This document shows, in pieces, positions 36,285 through 47,740 of a stretch of DNA of 64,000 nucleotides. Position 1 is the stretch's first letter. Every line of letters begins with the position of its first letter. The stretch comes from Muscardinus avellanarius. Its lineage: Eukaryota; Chordata; Mammalia; Rodentia; Gliridae. The notes beneath the pieces were generated by a model, which saw only the letters and a list, made by a program, of their open reading frames with translations, was not told where the DNA came from and did not search any database. The position numbers were made by a program, and so were the translations under genes. The stretch spans positions 122,312,721 through 122,376,720 of the forward strand of contig OY726559.1 of assembly GCA_963383645.1 (NCBI GenBank), written 5' to 3'.

Positions 36285-36353
36285 TGGAAAAACTGATTAA
36301 CCATATGCAGGAATAAATAGTGTTGGGAAAACTGGTTAACCATGTGCAGGAAA
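36285..36353. repeat. short tandem duplication inside old L1 ORF2
   Basis: ggaaaaactgattaaccata... at 36286 is repeated with few changes at 36326, a roughly 40-bp period. Confidence 0.7.
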
Positions 36354-37529
36354 ATGGAAATAAACCCCACTTTCTCATCCTGCACAAGAATACATTCAAG
36401 ATGGATCAAAGACTTGGAAATCAGAACATAGACCTTACAGTTTCTTGAAGAGGGCATTGGCCCAACACTTCAACACATATGCACAGATCAAAACTTTCTT
36501 AACAAGACCCCCAAAGGCATGAGAAATTAAAAGGATGATCAATACATGAAATTGCATTAAACTGAATAGCTTCTGCACAGCAAACTATCAAGAACCTCAC
36601 TCAACACAGAGCCAACAGAATTAGAGAAAACTTTTGTTAACTACTCCTTTTATAGAGGACTGATATCTAGAATATACAGAGAACTCTGTATATTGGCCAA
36701 TAAATGTATGAAAAATGTTCAACATCATTAGCAATCATAGAGATGCAAATCAAAATTACATTGAGATTTCACCTAACTCCAATTAGAATGGCAATCATTA
36801 AAAAAATAACAAATGCTGGTGAGGGTGTAGAGAAGCGGGAACTCTAGAACATTATTAATGGGATTGCAAATTAGTGCAACCACTCTGGAAAACAGTATGG
36901 AGAATCCTCAGAAGAATGATCCAGCAATACCACTTCTGGGTATCTACCCAAAAGAATGGAAGCCTAACTATCAAACTGAATCATGTGTATCTATGTTCAT
37001 AGCTACATAATTCAAAATTGTCAAACTATGGAACCAGCCAAGATGTCCATCAACAGATGAATGGATAACAAAACTATGGGATATATACGCAATGGAATTT
37101 TACTCAGCCATAAAGAAGAACAAAATTATGTCATTTGCAGAGAAATGGATAAAACATTATGCTAAGTGAGATTAGTAAGTCACAAAAAATGTTAAAAATC
37201 AGATGCTCCCCCTAATATGTGGGAGGTAGGGAGAAAAGGACCATAGGAGGAACTCTAGATGAAGAAGAAACTATAGATGTGCAAATAAGGCAACTTAACT
37301 GAGGGAGATGGGAGGGGGCGAAAGGGAAATTTTCTAATGTACATGATGTATATTCACAAACATAGCAAAGTCAATCACTAAGCCAAACATGAGAAGGAGG
37401 GAGGGGGAGGAAATGTGGTGGGAAGTGAGGAAGGACTAAATGAGTGATGTATACATATATGCCTCTATCATCTTGTACTCCATTGAGATGTATGACTACA
37501 ATGCACCAATTAAAATAAAAAAATTAATT

Positions 37530-37544
37530 AAAAATAGATTTCTA
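37530..37544 (+). repeat. left target-site duplication of the young L1
   Basis: aaaaatagatttcta, repeated at 44977-44991. The junction aatt/aaaaa fits the L1 endonuclease preference (TT/AAAA). Confidence 0.95.
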
Positions 37545-39661
37545 GTTTTTTTTTTTTTTTCAAAATGGCGACTGAGGGACACAGTACTCCTCAGTAGCTG
37601 AAGCAAATAAAACTTCAGATACTTAGAAAGCTGTGTCTTAATCAACAAAAAAATACATACCAGGAACCAAAACAAATCCTGGTACCTCGGGGGAACTCTG
37701 AACTTGAAGAAGAAGAAGAACATAGACCCGGACACCGGACCAGCTGCAAACGCTGATCAGCGGCCGCGGGCTGCTTTCGCGGGCCCGCGGAGCTGCCTGC
37801 CCGATAGCCCCGATAGTCCCGCAGCAAGATAATCCGGGACTGAAAACAGCGAGCAGCTCCCACGTCAGAATTCTGTGTACCCACCAGCGACTGGATCACA
37901 ACAGCATAGAGACTCCCACGAATCCTGAACCAAGAAAGACAGGTACCTGCGGGCAACGGGAAGTGTGGACCCTAGTGTGCGCTGCACTCCAACCCCCCAG
38001 CACGCCCAAGCCTCAGACCCGAGCACTCCCCTCTGCGCACCTTGTCGGCGCCCCGGTTCCCTGCTAGCAGTCATTGCCTGTCCCACTCTCTCCACTAAAT
38101 TGGAGCCTACCTGGGTGGCTAGCCCCCCCCCCCCCCGCCACCTTGCCAGAGACTGCCTTCAAGGCTGCGAAAGCCCTGTGTAAACCGGAAATCTCCTTGG
38201 GGCACCCCCAGTTTCTACGTCCCGCGGGAGGCAGAGGCCTTTACTGGGCACCACGCACTGGATCCTTGAGCACCTATCCTGCACTCCTGGCCCACCGCTG
38301 GGTGTTCCCACCCTCCTGATAGCCAGAGGCTCAATTCTAAGCGAGAACGAGAACTCAGCTCAATACACCTTGGAAGAGCATACCAGCAGCAACAGACAGC
38401 TGCATCCACTCACTCCTGGGTCCAGTAAAAGCAGCACACCCAGCCTGCACCCTTGGAATAGGCAGAGCTCTGGCAGCAAGCGTGGGCACCCAGGAACCAG
38501 CACCCATTTGCCCAGGGTACATCTTGGGACCACACCGGCTAACCCAGCTGGAATTTCCAGAGACACAGGAAAATCCATCGGGCCACAATATCTGCACAGG
38601 ACCTCAGGGGGAGGTTCTAATTATACCTTGGTCATGCTCCACCCGTGTCGTAGGGAAGCACAGGCTGGAGTCTAGGGTGGTGAGTGCAGAGGTACTGACC
38701 ACAGGTTAGAATTTCGCAGAACCTGTGAATTGTACAGAATCAAATAAAAGTGAAACTAGACATCCGGACACATAAACCTAAAGCAGCTAAAGGAGAGAAG
38801 GTGTCCAAACACCCAGAGTGACCTAAGAAGATAAAAAAATAGAGTACAAAGAAAACTAAGAGACATTGGATGGTATTCTGAAAGTTACTAAAGCAATCAC
38901 ATACGCACATATTATATAGGCCTGACCCCATATGCGTAAATAAGGAGGACTGTTTATTTTACTTTTAATGTGGATGTTTTGTTTTATATTGCTTTTACAG
39001 TGCTTTTGTTTTGGTATGGTTATTGCTGTGTTATTTTTTTTTCTTTCAACCCATACTTCTCTTACTTTCACATGTTGTTTTTATATATATATATTGGATA
39101 GTTTGCCTTATTTTTTTATTTCACACAGCTGCTAGCTCCTTTTATTTTATTCTTGTTCTTTTGTCCTCTTTCTTCCTCTTTCCTTCCTTTATTTTCATTC
39201 TCCTCCTTTGATTGGTCTTCCTCCCTATTTCTAGGATTACATAATAGTCTTGGTATCTTGTGTGGATTTTTTTTTTCTATTCTTTTTTTGTGTCTGTCTG
39301 CTCCTTCCATCACCCCTATTTACAAACCTTCCCACACTAACCCTACATACTTTTCCCCCCCAAAACTTTTCCACATAATATACCTCCTGGTCTAATACTC
39401 TAAGTATCTCTTACATTCATAATTACTCCACGAACGACAAGAGTCCTAGTAGTTAACTCTCTCTCATTCCTAGCAAGATTTCACCTTACGATACTCAAAG
39501 TCTTTCTCAACCTAAACATATCCTCTACCTAATCTGACTCCTTTACTAATCACCCCAGCTCCTCCCACATCACCCACCCTCAACACTGGAAAGGCTCTGC
39601 TGACTAGCCGATACCCCAACTCCTAATATTAAGATTTGACTAAGCATAATACTCAAGAACG
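37545..39661 (+). promoter_or_regulatory. L1 5' UTR / internal promoter with YY1-type site
   Basis: About 2.1 kb. The first element bases after the target-site duplication are G and 15 T, then caaaatggcg at 37561-37570, a YY1-type site (AANATGGCG core) placed near the very 5' end as in human L1, where YY1 sets the transcription start. 37680-38720 is GC-rich with CpGs and a C-run at 38128-38142; 38930-39400 is strongly pyrimidine-rich (TTTTATT, CTTCC). Antisense and sense open frames in the GC-rich part are not convincing genes. Confidence 0.8.
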
Positions 39662-40639
39662 ATGGGTAGAAACCAGAAAAACAGGACAGAGAACGCTACA
39701 AATATGAGAACCAGGAATTACGAAGAGACAGCAGAAATCACGAATACTGACCTACTAGAAATGCAAGAAGGGGAGTTCAGAATCTTGTTGTTCAATATGA
39801 TGAAAGGATTCAAAACAAGTATAGAGGAGGTTAAAGGTGAATTAGAAACACTAAAAAAGAATCAGAAAGAGGTCTGGAATGAAATGAAAGAGGCAATAAG
39901 TGAAATGAAGACAGCAATTGAAAGAAACTCTGGAAGATTAGATGAAATGGAAAACAGAATATCAATATTAGAAGACAGTACATCCCAAACCGAAAACACA
40001 GTCAGCGATATACAGAAATCGTTACAGCAACAAAACCTAAACATCCAGCAATTATGGGATAATATGAAGCGCCCTAATCTACGGATAATAGGCATTGAGG
40101 AAGGGATAGAGGTACAGACCAAGGGCATCTGTAATATCTTCAAGGAAATAATCTCAGAGAATTTTCCAAATTTGGAAAGAGACTTCGATCTTCAAGTCCA
40201 GGAGGCATACAGAACTCCACTGAGACAGGACCAAAGAAAGACCACTCCACGCCACATAATAACCAAAATGACCAATACAGAGGCCAAGGAAGGAATCTTA
40301 AAAGCAGCGAGAACAAAAGGACGGGTGACATATAGAGGCAAAACAATAAGAATCACCCCAGACTATACAACCCAGGTCTTGAATGCTAGGAGAGACTGGT
40401 ATGACGTGATTCAGACCCTGGAAGAAAATAACTTCCAACCAAGGCTCATCTACCCAGCAAAACTACTATTCAAGATCAATGGTGAATCCAAAGTCTTTCA
40501 CGATAAACAGAATCTCAAAAAATTCATGAATTCAAAGCCAACACTAGAGAAAATTCTTAAAGAAATAAACCATAAGGAAGAAAAAAGAAGCAGACTTCAG
40601 AATCAGAGAAGAAAGGAAGTTAATAAGTGGGCCACTTAA
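39662..40639 (+). CDS. LINE-1 ORF1 protein (RNA-binding chaperone), intact
   Basis: 325 aa, close to the usual rodent/primate ORF1p length. The protein trimerises, coats L1 RNA in cytoplasmic particles and has nucleic-acid chaperone activity needed for retrotransposition. Visible order: basic N-terminus (MGRNQKNRTENATN), a heptad-rich coiled coil about 40-135 (EEVKGELETLKKNQKE, DEMENRISILED), the RRM-type domain from about 138 (PNLRIIGIEEG) and the C-terminal domain (RGKTIRITPDYTTQ 225-238, NFQPRLIYPAKL about 257-268, FHDKQNLKKFM). The start is chosen because the MG-(K/R)-(N/K) N-terminus matches other L1 ORF1s and the frame is open from there. It lies 45 nt before ORF2, in the same reading phase, with stops TAA (40637) and TAG (40670) between. 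No damage seen. Confidence 0.97.
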   Translation: MGRNQKNRTENATNMRTRNYEETAEITNTDLLEMQEGEFRILLFNMMKGFKTSIEEVKGELETLKKNQKEVWNEMKEAISEMKTAIERNSGRLDEMENRISILEDSTSQTENTVSDIQKSLQQQNLNIQQLWDNMKRPNLRIIGIEEGIEVQTKGICNIFKEIISENFPNLERDFDLQVQEAYRTPLRQDQRKTTPRHIITKMTNTEAKEGILKAARTKGRVTYRGKTIRITPDYTTQVLNARRDWYDVIQTLEENNFQPRLIYPAKLLFKINGESKVFHDKQNLKKFMNSKPTLEKILKEINHKEEKRSRLQNQRRKEVNKWAT

Positions 40640-40684
40640 GTAAAGAAGAAAGATCACACCACCCAAGAGTAGACAGAACACAAA

Positions 40685-43600
40685 ATGGCAGAAAACAAAA
40701 ATCATATATCAATAATATCTCTTAATGTCAAAGGACTTAACTCACCAATCAAAAGACATAGATTGGCAATGTGGATTAGGAAACATAATCCAAATATATG
40801 CTGTCTGCAAGAAACACACCTCACAGCCAAAGACATTCACAGGCTGAAGGTGAAAGGATGGAAAAAGATATACCATGCCACCAGTGACCAAAAAAGAGCA
40901 GGGGTAGCAACCCTAATATCCAACAAAACAGACTTTAAACTAAAACACATCAAAAGAGACAAATCAGGGCACCTCCTTTTACTAAAAGGAACACTATACC
41001 AAGAAGATATAATGATAGTAAATATTTATGCCCCAAATATGGGTGCAACCACATTTGTAAAACAAACCCTTCTGGACATAAGATCCCAAGTAGACCCAAA
41101 TACAATAATTCTGGGAGACTTTAATACGCCTCTCACACCACTGGATCGATCTTCAAGGCAAAAGATGAGTAAAGACGTTTTAGAACTAAGGGAAACCATA
41201 AACCAAATGGACCTAATAGACATTTTCAGAGTATTTCAACCAGGAACTACAGAATACACTTTCTTCTCAGCAGCCCATGGAACCTTCTCCAAAATTGATC
41301 ACATCCTGGGACACAAAGAAAATACCAGCAAATTCAAAAAATGTAATATAATTCCTTGCATCTTTTCAGACCACAACGGAATAAAAGTAGAAATCAACAA
41401 CAGGAAACTCGAAAGAAAGTATTCAAATTCATGGAGAATGAATGATACACTATTGAATGACGAATGGGTAAGAGCAGAAATTAGGGAAGAAATAAAGAAA
41501 TTTATGGAAACAAACGAAAACAGAGACACAACCTACCAAAACCTATGGGACACCATGAAGGCAGTACTAAGAGGAAAGTTTATTGCATTGAGTGCCCACA
41601 TAAAAAGGACGGAGAACCACCAAGTAAAGAACCTAATGACACAGCTCAAGGATCTAGAAATTCTGCAACAGTCTATTCCCAAAGCCAGCAGAAGGCAAGA
41701 AATCATCAAAATTAGAGCAGAAATAAATGAAATAGAGAACAAAAAAACAATTCAGAGAATCAATAAAACAAAAAGTTGGTTCTTTGAAAAGATTAATAGA
41801 ATTGATAAACCCCTGGCCAACCTAACCAAAAGAAAAAGAGAATCAACTCAAATTATCAAAATTAGAAATGAAAAAGGAGATATCACCACAGATAGTGAAG
41901 AAATTCAAAATATTATCAGAAACTACTTTAAAAATTTATACTCCAATAGACTTGAAAACCTGGAAGAAATTGATAGATTTCTAAGCACAGTTAACCTTCC
42001 TACACTTAGCCAAGAGGACATAGCAAGCCTAAACCAACCAATAACAACCAAAGAAATAGAAATGGCAATAAAAATTCTTCCACCAAAGAAAAGCCCAGGC
42101 CCAGATGGGTTCCCAGCTGAATTCTACAAAACCTTCAGTGAACAACTAATACCAATACTGCATAACATGTTCCGGGAAATTGAAAGAGATGGAACTCTTC
42201 CAAATTCCTTCTATGAGGCCAGTATCACATTAATCCCCAAACCAAATAAAGATACCTCAAGAAAGGAAAACTACAGACCAATATCCTTAATGAACATAGA
42301 TGCAAAAATTCTAAACAAAATACTAGCTATACGCATTCAAAACTATATCAAGAAAATAATACATCATGACCAAGTCGGTTTCATCCCAGAAAAACAAGGC
42401 TGGTTCAACATACGCAAATCAATACATGTTATTCACCACATAAATAGAACCAAGAACAAAAACCACATCATCATAGCAATAGATGCTGAAAAAGCATTCG
42501 ACAAAATCCAACACCCATTTATGTTAAAAACACTGCAAAAAATTGGGATAGAAGGAAAGTACTTCAACATCATTAAGGCAATATACTGCAAACCCAAAGC
42601 CAACATTATATTGAATGGGGAAAAACTGCAAGAATTTCCGCTACAGTCAGGAACAAGACAAGGATGCCCACTATCACCACTCCTTTTCAATATAGTCCTT
42701 GAGACTCTTGCTGCAGCAATCAGACAAGAGAAGGAAATCAAAGGAATTCACATAGGAAGAGAGGAATTAAAATTATCCTTATTCGCAGATGACATGATCC
42801 TTTATCTGGAAGACCCAAAGAACTCAACCAAAAGACTTCTGGAGCTGATTGACAAATTCAGCAAAGTCGCAGGTTACAAAATCAACCTAAAGAAATCAGT
42901 GGCTTTTCTTTATGCCAACAACGAATCCACAATGAAAGAAATAAAAACAACAATTCCATTCACTATAACCTCAAAACCAATAAAATACCTAGGAATAAAC
43001 CTAACCCAAGATGTAAAAGACCTCTACAACAAAAACTATAAAACATTAAAGAAAGAAATTGAAGAAGACCTTGGAAGATGGAAAGATCTCCCGTGCTCAT
43101 GGATAGGCAGAATAAATATCATCAAAATGGCCATTCTGCCAAAACTGATCTATAGGTTCAATGCAATTCCCATTAAAATACCAGTGACATTCTTCAGAGA
43201 CCTAGAAAAATCAATCATGAATTTCATATGGAGAAAGAAAAGACCTAGAATAGCCAAAGCAATTCTCAATAACAAGAAACACGCAGGAGGCATTACAATC
43301 CCAGACTTCAAACTATACTATAGAGCAATAGTAGTAAAAACAGCATGGTACTGGCACAAAAACAGATATACTGACCAGTGGATTAGAATAGAAGATACAG
43401 AAACAAACCCACACATCTTTAGTCAATTAATCTTTGACAAAGGGGCCAAACACATACGCTGGAGAAAAGACAGCCTTTTCAACAAGTGGTGCTGGGAGAA
43501 CTGGCTAACCATTTGTAAAAAGATGAATCTAAACCCCTATATCTCACCAAACACAGGAATCAACTCAAGATGGATCAAAGACTTAGAAATTAGACCTGAG

Positions 43601-44512
43601 ACTGTGAAGCTAGTAGAGGAAAGCATAGGTTCAACACTACAACATATTGGCACAGGCAGTAACTTTCTCAACAAAACCTCCAAAGCTCAGGAAATTAAAG
43701 CAAGAATAAACAAGTGGGATAACATCAAACTAAAAAGTTTCTTCTCATCAAAGGAAACTATCAATAACCTAAAGAGGAAGCCTACAGAATGGGAAAGGAT
43801 CTTTACCAGCCACCATTCTGATAGGGGGCTAATATCCAGAGTATACAAAGAGCTCAAAAGACTCTACACTAGCAAAACAAACAACCCAATCAAGAAATGG
43901 GCAAATGAACTAAATAGACACTTCACAAAAGAAGAGATACAAAGGGCTAATAGATACATGAAAAGATGTTCTTCATCACTGGCCATCAGGGAGATGCAAA
44001 TCAAAACTACACTGAGATTCCATCTAACCCCAGTCAGAGTAGCAAGCATAAAGAAATCAAATAACAACAAATGCTGGCGAGGATGTGGGGAAAGAGGAAC
44101 TCTTTTACACTGTTGGTGGGAATGCAAACTAGTTCAACCACTATGGAGATCTGTGTGGAGATTCCTAAGAAAGGTGGGAATAGATCCACCATATGATCCA
44201 GCTATACCACTCCTGGGTATCTTTCCAAAGGAGTTGAATTCAGAGAACTACAGCAACATATGCATACCTATGTTCATAGCAGCACAATTTGTAATAGCCA
44301 AAATATGGAACCAACCCAGATCACCATCAACAGATGAATGGATAGCAAAACTATGGGAAATACACACAATGGAATTCTATTCAGCCATAAAGAAGAACAA
44401 AATTATATCATTTGAAAGAAGATGGAAAGCCCTGGAGAACATTATGTTAAGTGAGATCAGCCAAGCACAGAAGAAGAAGATACATATGTTTCCTCTAATA
44501 TGCCCAAACTAG
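40685..44512 (+). CDS. LINE-1 ORF2 protein (endonuclease and reverse transcriptase), intact
   Basis: 1275 aa, the same length as human ORF2p. It nicks chromosomal DNA at TT/AAAA-type sites and reverse-transcribes L1 or SINE RNA from the nick (target-primed reverse transcription). APE-type endonuclease residues are all present: N14, E43 (QETH), D145 and N147 (GDFN), D205 (KIDH), D229-H230 (SDH). Reverse transcriptase motifs follow: [40 protein letters not shown] and FADD with D702-D703. The C-terminal zinc-knuckle-like cluster [18 protein letters not shown] starts at C1130. It ends HMFPLICPN. Not one inactivating change is visible over 3.8 kb. Whether all non-motif residues are functional cannot be read from sequence. 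Confidence 0.97.
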   Translation: MAENKNHISIISLNVKGLNSPIKRHRLAMWIRKHNPNICCLQETHLTAKDIHRLKVKGWKKIYHATSDQKRAGVATLISNKTDFKLKHIKRDKSGHLLLLKGTLYQEDIMIVNIYAPNMGATTFVKQTLLDIRSQVDPNTIILGDFNTPLTPLDRSSRQKMSKDVLELRETINQMDLIDIFRVFQPGTTEYTFFSAAHGTFSKIDHILGHKENTSKFKKCNIIPCIFSDHNGIKVEINNRKLERKYSNSWRMNDTLLNDEWVRAEIREEIKKFMETNENRDTTYQNLWDTMKAVLRGKFIALSAHIKRTENHQVKNLMTQLKDLEILQQSIPKASRRQEIIKIRAEINEIENKKTIQRINKTKSWFFEKINRIDKPLANLTKRKRESTQIIKIRNEKGDITTDSEEIQNIIRNYFKNLYSNRLENLEEIDRFLSTVNLPTLSQEDIASLNQPITTKEIEMAIKILPPKKSPGPDGFPAEFYKTFSEQLIPILHNMFREIERDGTLPNSFYEASITLIPKPNKDTSRKENYRPISLMNIDAKILNKILAIRIQNYIKKIIHHDQVGFIPEKQGWFNIRKSIHVIHHINRTKNKNHIIIAIDAEKAFDKIQHPFMLKTLQKIGIEGKYFNIIKAIYCKPKANIILNGEKLQEFPLQSGTRQGCPLSPLLFNIVLETLAAAIRQEKEIKGIHIGREELKLSLFADDMILYLEDPKNSTKRLLELIDKFSKVAGYKINLKKSVAFLYANNESTMKEIKTTIPFTITSKPIKYLGINLTQDVKDLYNKNYKTLKKEIEEDLGRWKDLPCSWIGRINIIKMAILPKLIYRFNAIPIKIPVTFFRDLEKSIMNFIWRKKRPRIAKAILNNKKHAGGITIPDFKLYYRAIVVKTAWYWHKNRYTDQWIRIEDTETNPHIFSQLIFDKGAKHIRWRKDSLFNKWCWENWLTICKKMNLNPYISPNTGINSRWIKDLEIRPETVKLVEESIGSTLQHIGTGSNFLNKTSKAQEIKARINKWDNIKLKSFFSSKETINNLKRKPTEWERIFTSHHSDRGLISRVYKELKRLYTSKTNNPIKKWANELNRHFTKEEIQRANRYMKRCSSSLAIREMQIKTTLRFHLTPVRVASIKKSNNNKCWRGCGERGTLLHCWWECKLVQPLWRSVWRFLRKVGIDPPYDPAIPLLGIFPKELNSENYSNICIPMFIAAQFVIAKIWNQPRSPSTDEWIAKLWEIHTMEFYSAIKKNKIISFERRWKALENIMLSEISQAQKKKIHMFPLICPN

Positions 44513-44806
44513 GAAACACAAAGAATACCAGAGGGACTCCAGATATTGAAGGGGAAATACTAGCTAAGTTTGGATGGTAAGATAGGAGAGGAGGAAGGCC
44601 GGTCTCGATTAATAAGGGTCTACACTTGAACATGTGTAAAATTATGAATAAGACATGGTTAACCTGGACAACCATTGGTGTGTGTGTGGGGGGAAATGTG
44701 GGCGGGGGGAGGGCACCAAATATAGTGTAAATGTATACTATTTATGTTCAATAAAAAAAGTGTTATATAAAAAAAATAAAAAAATAAAATAAAAAAATAA
44801 AAAAAA
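44513..44806 (+). terminator. L1 3' UTR with first poly(A) signal
   Basis: Purine-rich 3' UTR with a G-rich stretch at 44684-44713. The signal aataaa is at 44750-44755, followed by gtgttatat and an A-rich tract with T interruptions (44768-44806). No strong GU-rich element is seen just downstream, which fits a weak signal that allows read-through. Confidence 0.85.
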
Positions 44807-44971
44807 GTAGTATTCACATAAATGAAAAAACAAGTTAGTTGGAAAAACATGTTTGTTAATGTTCAAATAAGTGCCTGAACACTATTAATTAGGCACCAGA
44901 ATTTGTTTAGTCCAGACAGTGATTCTAAATCTATAATGCATGCAATAAAATAAAAAACAGTTAAATAGCAC
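44807..44971 (+). other. 3'-transduced non-L1 sequence
   Basis: About 165 bp between the L1 tail and a second A-run at 44972-44980, which abuts the right target-site duplication. It contains tandem overlapping aataaa signals at 44944-44949 and 44949-44954, about 20 nt before the second A-run. This is the structure left when L1 transcription reads through its own signal and uses one in the source locus. Confidence 0.9.
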
Positions 44972-45256
44972 AAAAAAAAAATAGATTTCTATGCTTTCAG
45001 TTTGTAACTCTTCTCATTCATCTATTCTAATTATGTACACATTTGGTCTTATAATGGTGTCCCAGAGATCTCTATATTCTGTTCATTCATTTTTTTTCAT
45101 TACCTCTGAATGTGCTAATTCATCAGGCTCATCTTCAAACCATGATATTGTCTATTCCACCTGCTCAAGTCTATTTGGTGAGATTTTAAACTTTTTTTAA
45201 AAATCTGACTTACTGAGCTTTTTTTTTTTTTTTTTTTTTTTTCAAAATTGCCATCT

Positions 45257-45458
45257 CATGGCCAGGTGTGGTGATGCACACTTGTAATCCCAGCACTTGG
45301 GAGGCTGAGACAGGAGGATCGTACAGGTTCGAAGCCAGCCTCAGCTACTTAGTGAGGCTCTCAGCAAGTTAGTGAGACCCTGTTTCCAAATCGAGTATAA
45401 AAAATAGGTCTGGGAGTGTAGCCCAGAGGTAGAAAAGCCCCTGGGTTCCCCCCCAGTA

Positions 45459-45460
<2 letters not shown>
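45257..45460 (+). mobile_element. B1-dID SINE, plus strand
   Basis: 'catggccaggtgtggtgatg' to CCAGTACCACA, then a CA array. Exact 12-bp duplication aaattgccatct at 45245-45256 and 45501-45512. Confidence 0.97.

Positions 45461-45500
<40 letters not shown>
45461..45500. repeat. (CA)n microsatellite in a SINE tail
   Basis: Twenty CA units between the SINE end and its right target-site duplication. Confidence 0.97.
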
Positions 45501-45503
<3 letters not shown>

Positions 45504-46270
45504 TTGCCATCTTATTAATGAATTGCTCATTCACATACTGTGTTGGTTGTTTTTCTGAATTCATTCAGCCATTTATTTATATCTTCTTGTAACTCATTGA
45601 TTATTTTCAATGTCATTCTTTTGAACTCTTTGTCTGGCATTTCATCCACTTCAATATTTTTTAACCAGTTGCTAGAGAGTTAAAGGGGAAGCAGCTTCCA
45701 TTCCTTTACACACAGTCCAGTCTCCCACCATATAGATTCTCAGTGAGTTTTCATGAGAAGTACTCCCCTGGAATCAAACTAACTCTCAAGGCAGCATCTT
45801 CCGTGTTAGTGTAATAATACTGCTGCATGGACCTGGAGATAAGAAAATTCAGGGGCTCAAACAGACCTTTGTAGAATAGATTCCGTGCTACACACCATGA
45901 GAATACAGAGAAGTTCAGAGAGTTTTTCCAGAGACAGATATTCAGATCAGCAGGATCTGAATACCTACTGATGTAAACTATCTTCTGTTTAGAATATATT
46001 TCCTCAGAGCACCAAATCCTGTGCTCTTGTGCTCACTGGGACTCTTTCAAGCCCCTACCTCTAACCGTGGCAATGTAATTGGCACTGGGTCTGCCTCTCC
46101 TTCACCCTGTGAAAGAGAGTCTCTGTGTTTCTCCAGACCTCTCTGTCCACTATTGAACTTTAGTGTTCTCCCATAGTCACCCATCTTAGTACAGAGTTGC
46201 TCTCCTCTTCAGTTGTTTTCACTCTAACTTATGGAGAAGCAGACGAGGCTGGGTGCTTCTAATCTGCTAT

Positions 46271-47283
46271 CTAAAATCAAGTTATAGAGTCATTTTTTAT
46301 TATCAAATTTTGCTTCATGCAAAATATATTTTGGTATAAGTTATCCAAACATGATTTAATGGAGAATCTTTTTTCTCACTAATTCCATATTTGTCCCATA
46401 CTATTTATTGGACTTTATTTATGTATTGTATTATGTTCCATTAATCATTCCATATGTACATGATATTATGTCCAAGTATTGGTAATACTCACAATCATGA
46501 AAAATGAGTGTGCATCTATTTATCTTTATTTTCATCCGTGAAAATAGAAGATAAATAAAAAATAAGCCCACCCTGCCCAGCTTATTTTTTATTTTGAAGC
46601 AGGATCTCATGTTGCTGAGAGCCTTGCTATGTTTTATTGGTGAAAATAGAAGATAAATAATAGAAGATAAATAATAACAAAGATAATAAGTAATTTCTAA
46701 GATTAATACTTTAATAAATTTAAGACAAAGCATCAGCCTTTCAATGGTCGATTACAGACTGTTGCATTTATATTAAATCAGAATAATAAAAATTCTAACA
46801 GCAAAAAATGTAAAAACTTAAAATACTAGTTAAATATTTTGGTATCAGTGAATGAACTTGTACTATTAAATTTAGTTACCCTACTTAAGACCTCTGACAT
46901 AACAAAATCTTTTTGTAGTTTTATGGCCTCCTCCAAGGAATGATTGGTAATTATGTTTAGTGCCGCAAATGGTGGCTTTCTGATTGCCCTGTTATTCTAG
47001 TTCATTAGGGCGAGGCTAGAATGAACTTGCACATTTAGAATTAGACTGCAAAAGGGTACAAATGGTAAATGAGCCTTGGTACCATTTCCAGATTAGCATG
47101 TAAAAACCCAAAAAGTACCCTTTGTCCAGAGTCAGTTTTTAAATACTAAATAATTAATAATACTTATTTTCTTTAGAAAATAAATATGCTAAAATTGGAA
47201 CACTAGTGAACAACTATATTTGTTAATAACAGGTTTAGTCAACATTAATCATCATCTGTCCAAAAAATACAGCTGTTTGTAAC
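46271..47283. other. unique AT-rich sequence with a SINE scrap
   Basis: 46565-46637 is an antisense SINE linker/head scrap (ttttgaagcaggatctcatg). The motif gaaaatagaagataaata occurs on both sides of it (46541 and 46643), and a shorter copy follows at 46660. No exon recognised. Confidence 0.5.
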
Positions 47284-47296
47284 ACTAGATGGTTTT

Positions 47297-47519
47297 TTGG
47301 TGGTTTTTTTTGTTTGTTTGTTTCTTTTTTTGTTTGTTTTTTGTTTTGGTGGTCCTGGGGTTCCTGAAAGCCCTTCTACCTTCGGGCTACACTCCCAGAC
47401 CGATTTTATTTTTGGAAACAGGGTCTCTTAAGCCAGCGCAGCTGGCTTCAAACCTGCGAGGTCCTCCTGTCTCGCCTCCCACGCGTGGGGATTACAAGAG
47501 TGCACCACCATGCCCAGCT
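47297..47519 (-). mobile_element. B1-dID SINE with (TTTG)-rich tail, minus strand
   Basis: 'ggtggtcctggggttcctga', end 'gcaccaccatgcccagct'. Exact 13-bp duplication actagatggtttt at 47284-47296 and 47520-47532. Confidence 0.95.
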
Positions 47520-47684
47520 ACTAGATGGTTTTCCATGGTCTCCCAACATGGGTAAAAATAGAGAGTCACAGTATCAACTTCGAGTCATTATGATTTTTGT
47601 GTCATAATATTTTAGATGAGTTCCACCTATAAAACATACAAATCTATTATATTCTGAAATTTATTTCAACAATATTTTTAAAAA

Positions 47685-47740
47685 TGGTACTGGGGATTGA
47701 ACCCAGGGGTGTTCTATCTCTGAGCTCTACCTTCAGCCTT
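47685..47740 (-). mobile_element. ID-tail fragment, minus strand
   Basis: 'ggtactggggattgaaccca' to 'ctctaccttcagcc'; first of a run of SINE pieces. Confidence 0.8.

Larger units (their letters stand above)
31060..37530 (+). mobile_element. old near-full-length L1, plus strand, inactivated
   Basis: Order: 5' UTR (about 31060-32260, with a pyrimidine-rich part), ORF1 remnant (about 32270-33350; NSRLDHMEN in one frame and FSTQQKISQI further on), ORF2 endonuclease (33360-34000), RT region (34640-35600; minus the usual open frame, but the 35366-35617 frame keeps MILYLED and KINLKKSKAFLYAN), C-terminal region (35975-37180) and older-lineage 3' UTR (37190-37530, ending tacaatgcaccaat). Stops and small indels occur throughout. 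Three SINEs interrupt it, and the young L1 sits in its A-rich tail. It is in opposite orientation to the L1 at 26.9-31.05 kb. Confidence 0.9.
37545..44976 (+). mobile_element. young full-length L1 with intact ORF1 and ORF2 and a 3' transduction
   Basis: A complete LINE-1 of about 7.26 kb plus about 170 bp of extra 3' sequence. Parts: 5' UTR 37545-39661, ORF1 39662-40639, a 45-nt gap, ORF2 40685-44512, 3' UTR 44513-44767 with aataaa at 44750, A-rich tail 44768-44806, transduced segment and second poly(A) tail to 44976. It is flanked by a 15-bp target-site duplication. Nothing interrupts it: no stop, frameshift or SINE. It inserted into the tail of an older L1 of the other 3' UTR lineage. Autonomous activity is likely judging by intactness, but is not shown. 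Confidence 0.95.
44992..46270 (-). mobile_element. probable old L1 5' region, minus strand
   Basis: Antisense phrases typical of old L1 ORF1 or 5' regions: 'attcattcagccatttattt', 'gaactctttgtctggcattt', 'ccatagtcacccatctta'. Strongly diverged and split by the SINE at 45257. Identification is from general resemblance only. Confidence 0.45.

Noticed and set aside
37642..38709. Several sense and antisense frames in the L1 5' UTR, including an ORF0-like antisense candidate
   Set aside because: They overlap one another in a GC-rich region and none has the placement or sequence of primate ORF0. No evidence favours one.
41026..44127. Antisense frames within L1 ORF2
   Set aside because: Shadows of a long conserved coding sequence; no independent features.
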